64,000 nucleotides of DNA from Planctomycetota bacterium (lineage in GTDB: Bacteria; Planctomycetota; UBA1135; GCA-002686595). The DNA lies in assembly GCA_002683825.1 (NCBI GenBank), contig NYUD01000064.1, positions 62,001 to 126,000 on the forward strand, given 5' to 3'. Shown one piece after another: positions 1 to 8,547 of this stretch. Made by a program: the position numbers and the translations under genes. The notes beneath the pieces are model-generated. The model made no database searches and was not told the DNA's origin. It saw only the letters and a program-made list of their open reading frames with translations. Positions within the stretch are counted from its first letter, which is position 1. The number at the start of each line of letters is the position of its first letter.

Positions 1-356
1 GTGTGACCGCACTCCACGGGGTGGGAATCTATTCGGACGACGCCATCCGACGGGGCCTGGATTACCTGCGCAAGCACCTGGTGTCCTTCAACAGCCAGTA
101 CGGGCGCAGCGACGGGCATTACTTCTTCTGGTACGGCCACTATTATGGCGTACAGGCGATGTATACGGCCGGAACCTCCTATCAGATCAACTACTGGGAG
201 CCTTACTTTGAAACCGTTCGCTCCGAGCTCCTCGGAATGCAAAATCCAGACGGTTCCTGGCCGAACCGCGTCGGTCCTGGGAAGGCTTTCGGTACGGCCA
301 TGGGGGTCCTGATCCTCGAAATCCCCTACCGCTATCTGCCGATTTTTCAACGTTGA
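1..356 (+). CDS. Prenyltransferase/squalene-oxidase-repeat protein, C-terminal fragment
   Basis: The gene runs in from the left edge of the window; only about the last 117 residues are present. They contain a GLDYLRKHL helix and a PDGSWPNRVG segment of the QW-type repeat that builds alpha/alpha barrels (squalene-hopene cyclase, prenyltransferase beta subunit), and end in YLPIFQR. The complete protein at 6475-7590 ends in VLPIFQR, so the two are paralogues at opposite ends of one operon. No DxDD cyclase motif is visible in this piece. In such planctomycete-type clusters this fold is probably a secreted structural or binding toroid rather than a terpene cyclase (inference). The next gene starts 33 bases downstream. 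Confidence 0.75.
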   Translation, partial: VTALHGVGIYSDDAIRRGLDYLRKHLVSFNSQYGRSDGHYFFWYGHYYGVQAMYTAGTSYQINYWEPYFETVRSELLGMQNPDGSWPNRVGPGKAFGTAMGVLILEIPYRYLPIFQR

Positions 357-389
357 CTGCACTCTCCCTTAGCTGAGCCGCACCGCAGC

Positions 390-2762
390 ATGTCGAACGC
401 CGATCCCAAACTGGAAACGAGCCCGCGACTCGAGTCTCTACTCGGGTCCCTACGGGCGCATATCGTTCGGCAGCTGATCCTCTATGGATTCGGAACGATC
501 TTCGGCGCAGCTGTGCTCTGGCTCGGGTTTGCCTTCCTTTCGGATTGGGGTCTACGCGTCCCCCACGCCTTGCGGATCTTCCACGGAGCCATCCTGATCG
601 GCGTTGTCGCACTCTTCGCCTATCGGGATCTGATCCGCCCCTGGCGCAAGATTCCCGATCGCGCCGGATTGGCTCTCCTTCTGGAACGGGCACACCCGGA
701 GCTGCAAGAGATCCTGATCAGCGCCGTTCAGTTCCAGGCCACGGGTGATCGCACGGACCGGGCCTGCGGAGATCCGGACCTACGCCGTCGGGTGGTGGCG
801 CAAGCCGAGGAGCGGGTCGGCGAGATCGCAGTCATCGACGTGCTCGATCGCGAGGCGCCGCGCGCTCGCTTCCTCCTGGGGCTCGGCGGCGCCGCGGGGT
901 TGGCCGCACTGAGCTTTCTGAACCCGCTCTACTCGAAGATTTTCTTCCAACGTCTCGCGGGAGCCGACACGCCCTGGCCCCAGCGCACTCAGCTTGAAAT
1001 CGAGCTGCCCGGACTGGCGGGTGCGGTGATCGAAGAGAGCCATGAACACTTGCACCTGCGGGTCGCCCGCGGCACGGACATTCCCATCCTGATCCGCGCC
1101 CTGGGGGTCCTTCCCGAAGAAGTCACGCTGCACTTCGAAGGCGGGCGCGACCGCGTCCTGAGCCCTTCCGGCGGCGACTTTTTCCGCACCATTCTCCCGA
1201 GCTGTCAGGAAACGACCCTCTTCAGCGTGACCGGCGGTGACGATCGGGACGGAAAACCGCAGATCGAGATCGAGGTGCTACAGCCGCCCGACGTCGAGGG
1301 GCTGGCCATCGTGGTCGATCCGCCGGCCTATGCGCGTTTGGATTCGAAACTCGTGTTCGACCGGGACGTCGAAGCACTCGCCGGTTCTAGGATCCGCATT
1401 CACATCCAGCCCTTCCCGACCAGCGCGAAGGGCGTCGCACGCCTGCTGCCCTCGGACCAGCTGATCGAGCTGATCGAAGCCCCCTTCCCCGCTTTACCCG
1501 GCGCTGCTGACTCCGGGGTAGAGCCCGCTCCCCCTGCTCCGGCCGGTGGGCTTTTCTTCGAAACCATCGCCGACAAGTCCTTCGGCTATCGCATCGAGTT
1601 GACGGATGACACCGGCCTTTCCAACCCGGACCCGGGCCTGTTCCGGGTGCGAGTCCGGGAGGACCGGGTTCCCGAGATCCAGGTTCTGGCCCCCTCCCGC
1701 ACCGAGTTTGAAATCGTTCGCGGCGGCGCGATTCCCCTGCGTGCTCGCGTCGAGGACGACTTCGGAATCGTGGACATGCGCTGGAGCGTCAAGCCCTTCC
1801 ACCCCGGACAGGAAACCGAACAGATCACCGGCGCTACCTTTGATCTCATACGCATCGACCCCCTCGCCGTGCCCTCCGCGGACGCCAAGAAAATGGAGCT
1901 TCGACTCCACCGCTCCCTGGCCAACGTACGCATCGAGGTCGATGACCTGGCCACAGAGGCCGTACCGTTGGTTGCCGATCAACGCTACGTCCTCGAGATC
2001 TCGGCACGTGACAACCGTCAGCCCGAGCCAGGGGTCGGCTACGCCCTGCCGATTCGGGCACGCGTTGTCACGCCGGAAGAACTGCTGCGCCGCATGCAGG
2101 ATCGTCTGGCCCAGGCACGACTGGAGGCGATCCGCCTGTCCGACTTGCAGGGCGAAAAGCGAGCGCGTGTCGAAGAGCTCTTGGACTCGCTCGAAGGCGA
2201 CGAAACGCTGGAGGCGGGAGACAGCCTGGTTCTCGCCGCAGCACTTTCGGGTCAGCGTCGCGTCGCCAGCGAGGCCCAGTCGCTTTCATTCGACCTCGCG
2301 GCCGTAGCGGAAGACATTCTCTACGCGCGCCTCGACGAAAAAGCGGCGGCCCTCCTGGACTTCTACCACGAACGGACCCTGTCCCAGGCCGACTTGCGCT
2401 TCCTCGTCCAACCGTGGCGCGAATTGGCCGTGGCCTCGGCCGCGGGCAACCTCGGCGCAGCGGGCTTCGCTGCCAATCTGGTCGAGCTGGTCGCGATCGC
2501 GCTCGAGGTTTCCGAAGACTATCAGTACCAGGCGGTGCAGAAACTCAACCAGGCCGAACGCGCCATCGAACCTGCGGCGGTTCAAACGGCCTTGATCGAG
2601 GCTTCCGCCATTCAATCCCGAGCCCTGGAGCGCCTCGAAGACCTGCTCGACAAACTGGCTGAGTGGGACAACTTCCAGAACATCCTCGCGCTCACGCGCG
2701 ACATCCGCAATCGCCAGAAGGCGCTACGGGAACGAACGCAACAGTTCATGCAGGAGAAATAG
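390..2762 (+). CDS. DUF4175-like membrane protein with large extracytoplasmic region
   Basis: This 790-residue protein has two transmembrane helices near the N-terminus (about residues 30-52 and 65-82), a third at about 162-180, and a long extracytoplasmic part. The last about 230 residues are helical and charged (coiled coil). The layout of two helices, a soluble loop, a third helix, a large domain and a C-terminal coil is that of the DUF4175/TIGR02302 family, whose biochemical role is unknown. It sits between an alpha/alpha-barrel gene and a coiled-coil gene with spacings of 33 and 4 bases, so it is surely in the same operon. A role as membrane anchor for the secreted partners is an inference. 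Confidence 0.6.
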   Translation: MSNADPKLETSPRLESLLGSLRAHIVRQLILYGFGTIFGAAVLWLGFAFLSDWGLRVPHALRIFHGAILIGVVALFAYRDLIRPWRKIPDRAGLALLLERAHPELQEILISAVQFQATGDRTDRACGDPDLRRRVVAQAEERVGEIAVIDVLDREAPRARFLLGLGGAAGLAALSFLNPLYSKIFFQRLAGADTPWPQRTQLEIELPGLAGAVIEESHEHLHLRVARGTDIPILIRALGVLPEEVTLHFEGGRDRVLSPSGGDFFRTILPSCQETTLFSVTGGDDRDGKPQIEIEVLQPPDVEGLAIVVDPPAYARLDSKLVFDRDVEALAGSRIRIHIQPFPTSAKGVARLLPSDQLIELIEAPFPALPGAADSGVEPAPPAPAGGLFFETIADKSFGYRIELTDDTGLSNPDPGLFRVRVREDRVPEIQVLAPSRTEFEIVRGGAIPLRARVEDDFGIVDMRWSVKPFHPGQETEQITGATFDLIRIDPLAVPSADAKKMELRLHRSLANVRIEVDDLATEAVPLVADQRYVLEISARDNRQPEPGVGYALPIRARVVTPEELLRRMQDRLAQARLEAIRLSDLQGEKRARVEELLDSLEGDETLEAGDSLVLAAALSGQRRVASEAQSLSFDLAAVAEDILYARLDEKAAALLDFYHERTLSQADLRFLVQPWRELAVASAAGNLGAAGFAANLVELVAIALEVSEDYQYQAVQKLNQAERAIEPAAVQTALIEASAIQSRALERLEDLLDKLAEWDNFQNILALTRDIRNRQKALRERTQQFMQEK

Positions 2763-2766
2763 GCAC

Positions 2767-5640
2767 GTGAGACTCCCCCGATCACTTGTGAACATGATCC
2801 GTTTCCCCCAGTCATGCCTGTGCCTCGCGGCACTCCTCTTCACCTCCCTCTCCGCCGCCGCCACAACGACCTCCTTCCCGGTCTCTGCCCCGGCGGTTCA
2901 GGGCGGGGATACGGTCACCGATCGCGAGCTCGCCGCGATCTCCGAGGAGCAGGCGATGCTACTGCGCCAACTCCAGCGCCTACGGAATACGATGGAGGTC
3001 TTGCTCGACAGAATCGAGGCCGAAGGTCGCGCGCGGACGGCCGACCTGCTACGCCAGGCCTTGACGATGCTGGACGAAAGGGCCGCGGCGAATGCCGACG
3101 GATCGCCCCTGACGATGGAAGAGCGCATGGAACACGCGCGCTCCACCCTGGCGGGTGGGCAGGTCGTTCAGTCGCTCGAACGCCAACGCGAGCTGGTTCT
3201 CGAACTCGACCGCCTGCTTTCCATCTTGCTCGACCGCAAGAACCTCGAGTCCCTCGAGGACAAGATCGCCGAGCGGCGCGCCATGCAAGAGCAGCTGGAC
3301 GAGCTCGCCGACCGCGAATCAGAACTGCGCAAGGAAACCGACGAGCTACGCAACGACTCGTCCAACGAGACACAGAAGACCCTCGAACAGACCCTCAAAG
3401 AGTTGTACAGGGAAGAGCGTGGGTTGCTCGAAGAGACCGAATCCATCGGTCGGGAGGCCGGAACGCTCGGTCTCGAACAACTCGAGAAGGAACTGGCCCG
3501 GCTCATTCGTGATCAGGGAATAGACGTCGATGTCCTGAAGGGTTGGCAACCGCAAGAAGCCGGCAGCCTCGACCGCGCTTCCGAAGAGCTTTCCCGAGCG
3601 CTCCTGGCGGAGGCGCAGGCCGAGCGTTTGCGTCAGGCCGCCGAAGAACTCGAACAGGCCGCGGTCGATCTCGACTCCACCCCCACCGCGACCGAAAAGG
3701 TCGGAGACGAGCTTGTCGACGAAGCCGACCGCGCCGACCGTCACAGCAAGGTGTCGTCCGATCCGGCGGCGAAGCTCGCTGCGGAGGAACTTCGCCAGGC
3801 CGCCGCACGGCTTCAGGAGGCACGGGACGCACCGGGCTCGCAAGAGAACTCTCCCGCGGCCCTTTCCAAGGAACTACGCGACCGGGCCGAGGCGTTGAAG
3901 CAGGCCGCAGACCGCTCCGCCAAACCCGCGCAGGATGCGCTCCAGAAGGCGAAGGACGCGCTCTCCGAACTCTCCAGGGACCCCGACAGCGGCGGCGCAG
4001 AGGGCGCAGCGGAAATCGAAGAGATGCTCGATCGCGCCCGGGAAGCCGCACAGTCTCCCGAACGCCAGGACGAAGCCGCCCATGCCACGCGCAAAGCTGC
4101 CGGCGCACTGGAAGAGTTGCGCGAGGATCTCTCCTTCCTGGGCGAAGCCCTGGCAGGATCCCAGGCCAAAGCGGCCGAACGGGCCGAACGCCTGGAGCGC
4201 AATCTAGAAACGCTGCCTCAGGCGAAGACCGAGGCGGGGGGGAGGGCCCAGAGCGCGTTGCAGCGGGCTGCCGGAGCCATGCGCCAGGCCTCGGGTAAGG
4301 CTCGTGCGGAAGACGTCGAAAACGCCGGCGCGCAGGCGCAGGAAGCGTTGCGCGAACTCGAGTCCGCGCGCACGGCCCTGGAGGACTCCCGCAACCAGTC
4401 GGCCCGGGCGGGCAGCGCTGCTTCCGAAGCGGTGGCGCAACAGCAGAAGGCGGCCGCGCAAAAGGCCAAGGCCGCCCGAAGCCAGGTTTCGAAGGGTTCC
4501 ATGACGCCCAAGGCACAGGAAGCCGTAGGAGAAGCACTCGAGGAAGCCGAGGAGGCGATGGAGCGCGCCGCTGAAGAACTGGACCAGGGCCGTTCCGCTT
4601 CGGCAGCGGGTTCGCAGCGCCAGGCGATGGAAGCCCTGCGTCGGGCATCCCAGGAAGCGCACGAGGGTGTTTCCCCCCAGTCGCAAGAGGATCAGGCACG
4701 TGCGGAAGGGCTGGCCCAGGAGCAGGAACGCATCCGCCGGGAACTCCTGGATCTCGCCCGCCGCATCCGCGAACGCGACAACGCTCGCCCGACTCCGAGT
4801 CTCGACCGCGCCGACCAGGCCGCCCAAGAGGCCCAGAGCGAACTGCGCCAGGGCGACCTGGCAGAAGCACAGGAACAGGAACGGAAGGTCGAGCAGGAAC
4901 TACGTCAGACCCAGGAACAACTCAAGGAAGAGGAAGAGCAGTACCAGAAGCTCCGCGAAGAGGAACAGCTCTTCCGCATCGCCGAAGAGGTTCAAGAAAT
5001 CATCAACGAACACCGCGAACACATTGTCGACCTACGCGAGATCCACAAGGAGCGCAAGACGGATCGCTCTCCTTCGCGCGCTCAGAAATTGCGTTTGCGC
5101 CGGTTGTCCCGCAAGGAGAGTGGACTCGCAGCGCGCGCCGACGAGATTGCGGACGCCATCAAGGAAGAAGGCGCCATGGTCGCCGGCGAACTGATGGCCG
5201 AGGTCTCCTCCGATCTGAATCGCATCGCCCGAGACATCTCCGACCAGGGTGAGTATCAAACCGGCGAACGGGTCCAGGGGCTGCAGCGTGACGTCGACGA
5301 GGCCTTGCTTTGGCTTCTGGAGGCCCTTCGACGAGAACAGTCACGACGCCAGCAGAATCAAAGCGGTCAGCAACAACAAGGCCAGCAAGGCCAAAACCGC
5401 CCCTCGATCATCCCCGACTCCGCAGAGTTGAAACTCCTGCGCCGCATGGAACTCGACACGCAGCAAGCCGTCGAACAAATCCTTGCGCTACATCCCGATC
5501 TGGAGGAATCGGTGGCCGACGACCCCTACCTCCTGGACGACGTCGCTCGTTTGGGCGGTAAACACGAAAAAATAACCGAACTCTTCCAGCAATTGCGGGA
5601 TCGGGTTGGCATCCCAGCCCCGGAGGACGATGAGGAGTAA
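2767..5640 (+). CDS. Secreted giant coiled-coil protein
   Basis: Predicted 957 residues from a GTG at 2767, chosen because an AGGAGA ribosome site lies 9 bases upstream inside the end of the previous gene. An alternative ATG is at 2794. Residues about 10-32 form a signal peptide hydrophobic core (CLCLAALLFTSLSAAA). Almost all the rest is Glu/Arg/Ala/Gln-rich heptad sequence typical of long parallel coiled coils, with a Gln/Gly-rich linker near residue 865 and a short globular C-terminus. No catalytic motif is visible. With the membrane protein before it and the small secreted protein after it, it probably forms a periplasmic scaffold. Function is not known; the pure coiled-coil composition makes distant homology unreliable. 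Confidence 0.6.
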   Translation: MRLPRSLVNMIRFPQSCLCLAALLFTSLSAAATTTSFPVSAPAVQGGDTVTDRELAAISEEQAMLLRQLQRLRNTMEVLLDRIEAEGRARTADLLRQALTMLDERAAANADGSPLTMEERMEHARSTLAGGQVVQSLERQRELVLELDRLLSILLDRKNLESLEDKIAERRAMQEQLDELADRESELRKETDELRNDSSNETQKTLEQTLKELYREERGLLEETESIGREAGTLGLEQLEKELARLIRDQGIDVDVLKGWQPQEAGSLDRASEELSRALLAEAQAERLRQAAEELEQAAVDLDSTPTATEKVGDELVDEADRADRHSKVSSDPAAKLAAEELRQAAARLQEARDAPGSQENSPAALSKELRDRAEALKQAADRSAKPAQDALQKAKDALSELSRDPDSGGAEGAAEIEEMLDRAREAAQSPERQDEAAHATRKAAGALEELREDLSFLGEALAGSQAKAAERAERLERNLETLPQAKTEAGGRAQSALQRAAGAMRQASGKARAEDVENAGAQAQEALRELESARTALEDSRNQSARAGSAASEAVAQQQKAAAQKAKAARSQVSKGSMTPKAQEAVGEALEEAEEAMERAAEELDQGRSASAAGSQRQAMEALRRASQEAHEGVSPQSQEDQARAEGLAQEQERIRRELLDLARRIRERDNARPTPSLDRADQAAQEAQSELRQGDLAEAQEQERKVEQELRQTQEQLKEEEEQYQKLREEEQLFRIAEEVQEIINEHREHIVDLREIHKERKTDRSPSRAQKLRLRRLSRKESGLAARADEIADAIKEEGAMVAGELMAEVSSDLNRIARDISDQGEYQTGERVQGLQRDVDEALLWLLEALRREQSRRQQNQSGQQQQGQQGQNRPSIIPDSAELKLLRRMELDTQQAVEQILALHPDLEESVADDPYLLDDVARLGGKHEKITELFQQLRDRVGIPAPEDDEE

Positions 5641-5670
5641 GTCCGAATCGGTCTTTCCGAGAATTCCACC

Positions 5671-6471
5671 ATGCTCAAGCCCTCGCTCACACTTCCGGCA
5701 CTCTTGCTTCTCCCCCTCCTCCCGGGAAGCATGATCCTTGCCTCCGTTTCTCTTCGGCACGAATACGCTTCCGAACCGAAGGGACGGCAAGACAAGGAGC
5801 CTCAGGAGAAAGAGGATTTCCTCGATCACACAAAGGATCTATTCGGCGGCGACGATGAAATACAGGAACTTGTCGATCTGTTTCACGAGGTCGAACGCGC
5901 CCTGGTCGACATCGACGATCAACTGCTTGAAGCGGGAGCAGGCGGTGGCCTCGGTGAAGTCGAGGCGGCGGGAATCGAGAAGCTGCTCCTGGCGACCAGA
6001 GATCAAAGCAAGAGCGTTGTGCAGGGGATCGACCGAATACTGGAAGTAGCCAGCCAGATGAACTCATCCTCTTCCGGTTCGAGTTCAAGGGAGCCCTCCA
6101 GCTCCGAAAGCCCCTTGAATTCCGAACGGGACCGCGGTCCGAAGAAGCGCGAACGCACGCCGGAGGCTCCCGGTGAGAAGCCCAGCGGCGCTCAGCTCAA
6201 AGAAAAAAAGGATGAGAGCTTCAAGCCCGAACCGAATGCCGAGAAACCGACCGGCTCCGACAAGTCGAACGACAAAGGACAGAACAAGAAAGGTGACCCG
6301 CATGACGGGACCAAGGGCGAAACGACCCCGCACACCGACGATGGGGATCGCTGGGGCGAACTGCCGCAACGGGTCCAAGAGACCTTCCGCACCCAGGGCC
6401 GCACCGAGCTTCCCGCCCAGTACCGCGACTGGATCGATGCCTACTATCGGCGTCTGAACCGACGACAATAG
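5671..6471 (+). CDS. Small secreted hypothetical protein with disordered middle
   Basis: A 266-residue protein with a clear signal peptide (TLPALLLLPLLPGSMILAS). A short helical domain at about 45-135 is followed by a Ser/Pro/Lys/Glu-rich disordered stretch at about 135-225. The compact C-terminal module has the pattern WGELPQRVQETF...LPAQYRDWIDAYYRRL. That ending recurs in proteins encoded beside DUF4175/BatA-type clusters in my recollection of planctomycete genomes, but I cannot name the family. It lies 30 bases after the coiled-coil gene and 3 bases before the next alpha/alpha-barrel gene, so co-expression is near certain. Confidence 0.55.
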   Translation: MLKPSLTLPALLLLPLLPGSMILASVSLRHEYASEPKGRQDKEPQEKEDFLDHTKDLFGGDDEIQELVDLFHEVERALVDIDDQLLEAGAGGGLGEVEAAGIEKLLLATRDQSKSVVQGIDRILEVASQMNSSSSGSSSREPSSSESPLNSERDRGPKKRERTPEAPGEKPSGAQLKEKKDESFKPEPNAEKPTGSDKSNDKGQNKKGDPHDGTKGETTPHTDDGDRWGELPQRVQETFRTQGRTELPAQYRDWIDAYYRRLNRRQ

Positions 6472-6474
6472 CGC

Positions 6475-7590
6475 ATGCAGAAAGTCCTCCTCCTGCTTTG
6501 CGCGGCGTTGTGGCTGTGCTCCCCGGCCAACGCCTCCGGTGAGGACGAGAAGGACCAGGCTCAAGGGAAGCTGCGCACGCTGCCCGCCTCGAGTTGGACC
6601 GGCAAGAGCTCTTTGAGTCGGGCCACACGACGTTCGCTCGACGATGGGCTCGCCTATCTGGCGCGTCGCCTGGCGGAGACGGAAGACGGCTCGCTGCCGG
6701 CCTCCACTGGCCGCCGAGACGACTTCGCTCCGCTCGGTATCAGCGCCCTCGGAGCCCTCGCTTTCATGGCTGCCGGCAACACGCCCGACCGCGGCCCCTA
6801 CGGTCGCGAGGTTGCGGGCCTGCTCGGGTATCTGTTACGGCACACGAACCTGGCGCCGGGTGAAAAGGAGTACGGCTACATCTCCACGCAGGGCGACGTC
6901 AAGTCCGAAATGCACGGGCACGGTTACGCGACCCTTGTCCTCGCAGAGGCCTACGGAATGACCGGAGCCGAAAGGCTGCGCCCGGCCCTCCTCGCAGCCG
7001 TGCGTCTGATCGAAAACACGCAGGGCTCGGAAGGAGGCTGGTACTACTGGCCCGAGCGCGCCGCACAGCACGAAGGATCTGTCACCATCTGTCTGGTGCA
7101 AGCACTCCGCGCAGCGCGCAACAGCGGAATAACCGTTGATGCCAAAGTCATTTTTCGCGCAGAGGACTATGTCCACCGCCTCCAGAAAGCGGACGGCACG
7201 TTCCGTTACGAGCTCGGCAAAGAAACCTCGAGCGTGGCCCTGACCGCTGCCGCAATCACCACGCTGAACATGGCCGGCCGTTACGACGATTCCGTCATAC
7301 AGAGCGCTGTGGATGCCATCTGGTCAGGATTGGGTTTGGTCGCAGAGGGCGGGCGTCGGGCCGCCGACTTTCCCTTCTATGAGCGCCTGTACATCGCTCA
7401 GTCCTTCTGGCAGCTCTCGGATACGACCCATTTCGAACGGTGGTTCGAAACCGAACGGGCCACGATCGTGCGCACGCAACGCAAAGGCGGAGGCTGGCGC
7501 GGGGCTCGCTTCGGCGATTGCTATGCAACGGCGGTCAATTGTCTCGTACTCGCCACGCCCGAGGGCGTGCTCCCTATTTTCCAGCGCTAG
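6475..7590 (+). CDS. Secreted prenyltransferase/squalene-oxidase-repeat protein
   Basis: A 371-residue protein with signal peptide (VLLLLCAALWLCSPANA). Repeated helical units with GSLPAST, GWYYWPER and GTFRYE cores follow, as in the alpha/alpha-6 barrel of squalene cyclases and prenyltransferase beta subunits. The catalytic DxDD/DCTAE motifs of true cyclases are not visible, and a secreted location would not fit isoprenoid cyclisation, so a structural or ligand-binding role is more likely. It ends in VLPIFQR, the same tail as the truncated paralogue at 1-356. It starts 3 bases after the preceding stop and is the last gene of the operon; larE follows after 14 bases. Confidence 0.7.
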   Translation: MQKVLLLLCAALWLCSPANASGEDEKDQAQGKLRTLPASSWTGKSSLSRATRRSLDDGLAYLARRLAETEDGSLPASTGRRDDFAPLGISALGALAFMAAGNTPDRGPYGREVAGLLGYLLRHTNLAPGEKEYGYISTQGDVKSEMHGHGYATLVLAEAYGMTGAERLRPALLAAVRLIENTQGSEGGWYYWPERAAQHEGSVTICLVQALRAARNSGITVDAKVIFRAEDYVHRLQKADGTFRYELGKETSSVALTAAAITTLNMAGRYDDSVIQSAVDAIWSGLGLVAEGGRRAADFPFYERLYIAQSFWQLSDTTHFERWFETERATIVRTQRKGGGWRGARFGDCYATAVNCLVLATPEGVLPIFQR

Positions 7591-7604
7591 CCCTTCTTTC
7601 TCGC

Positions 7605-8390
7605 ATGTCCACTTATGCCGCTCGCGTAGACCGCCTCCGGGACGAACTTGCCGGCCTACCCGACCTGGTCGTCGCGGTTTCCGGCGGGGTCGATTCGGCG
7701 GTTCTCTTGCATGCAGCACATGCCGTACTGGGTGAACGCAGCGTCGGTTGGATCGGTGACTCGCCTTCATTACCGAGGCAAGAACTCGACGACGCACGCG
7801 CAGTGGCCAGGGCGATAGGTGTCAGACTCATCGTCAACCCCACCGGCGAACTCGCAGAGCCGAACTATCTGAAGAACGACGGTACCCGCTGCTACTTTTG
7901 TCGGCGGGTTCTTTTTGCCGCCATGGCGGAATGGGCAAGTTCCAACGACTTCCACACAATCGCCTACGGTGAAATCACCGACGATGGGTTTGATGTGCGT
8001 CCAGGGCGCCGGGCAGCATCCGAGGTAGGTGTCGTCGCTCCCCTGGCAACCTCAGGCCTGGACAAGCAAGACGTTCGACGTTACGCGCGCCAAGAGGGAC
8101 TCCTACTCGCCGACAAACCCGCCTCGGCTTGCCTTTCCTCGCGTATCCCCGTCGGTACCCAGGTGACGGCGGAACGGCTCGCGCGCATCGAGCGTTCGGA
8201 AATACGGCTGCGCGAACTGGGCTTTCGAGTCCTCCGCGTTCGCGACCACGGCCGGCACGCTCGCGTCGAGTTGGGCTTGGCCGAACTGGAACACGGCCGG
8301 GGTCTGTGGGGGGAAATCGAAAGCGCTCTCGGCGAGGAGTCCTTCGAGTCCGTCGAGCTGGCTGTCTACTCCTCCGCCAAGACCCCCTAA
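7605..8390 (+). CDS. larE: ATP-dependent sacrificial sulfur transferase LarE
   Basis: Predicted 261 residues from ATG 7605; the longer frame upstream overlaps the previous gene and is not needed. LarE is an ATP-pyrophosphatase that inserts sulfur into pyridinium bis-carboxylate to make the nickel-pincer nucleotide cofactor of lactate racemase-type enzymes. The PP-loop SGGVDSAV is at about residues 26-33. Two cysteines occur in TRCYFCRR and a third in SACLSSRIP. The last matches the sacrificial cysteine position; the three together fit the subgroup reported to carry a [4Fe-4S] cluster instead of sacrificing a cysteine. No larA, larB or larC is present in the window, so its cofactor partner genes lie elsewhere or it acts in another sulfur transfer. 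Confidence 0.85.
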   Translation: MSTYAARVDRLRDELAGLPDLVVAVSGGVDSAVLLHAAHAVLGERSVGWIGDSPSLPRQELDDARAVARAIGVRLIVNPTGELAEPNYLKNDGTRCYFCRRVLFAAMAEWASSNDFHTIAYGEITDDGFDVRPGRRAASEVGVVAPLATSGLDKQDVRRYARQEGLLLADKPASACLSSRIPVGTQVTAERLARIERSEIRLRELGFRVLRVRDHGRHARVELGLAELEHGRGLWGEIESALGEESFESVELAVYSSAKTP

Positions 8391-8395
8391 AAAAA

Positions 8396-8447
8396 TGCGC
8401 CGGGGTTGAGGTTCGTCAACTCGCAGAAGCAAACCCCACCCGGCGCA
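8396..8447. terminator. Stem-loop between convergent larE and FG-GAP lipoprotein gene
   Basis: TGCGCCGGG at 8396-8404 pairs perfectly with CCCGGCGCA at 8439-8447, with further GTT/AAC pairing inside. It directly follows the larE stop and precedes the stop of the convergent gene. There is no T-tract on the larE side, but an A-run at 8390-8395 would be a U-run on the opposite strand, so it may terminate mainly the minus-strand gene. Confidence 0.5.
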
Positions 8448-8451
8448 AAGA

Positions 8452-8480
8452 AATCGGGTAATGCCACCCATCGCCCGATT
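8452..8480. terminator. Second tandem stem-loop in the same convergent gap
   Basis: AATCGGG at 8452-8458 pairs with CCCGATT at 8474-8480 around a 15-base loop, within which GGGT and ACCC could pair instead. It lies 4 bases after the first hairpin. The rest of the gap up to 8547 shows no gene. Confidence 0.3.
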
Positions 8481-8547
8481 CCATTTCTGGTTGTCTACGA
8501 AGCGGATTCGCGGTCTGAATGGCACCGCGGCACCGCCCCTGTGTGCA

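Noticed and set aside
3503..4870. 455-codon minus-strand open frame inside the coiled-coil gene
   Set aside because: Arg/Pro-rich shadow of GAG/GCC codons; the plus-strand reading has a signal peptide and coiled-coil periodicity.
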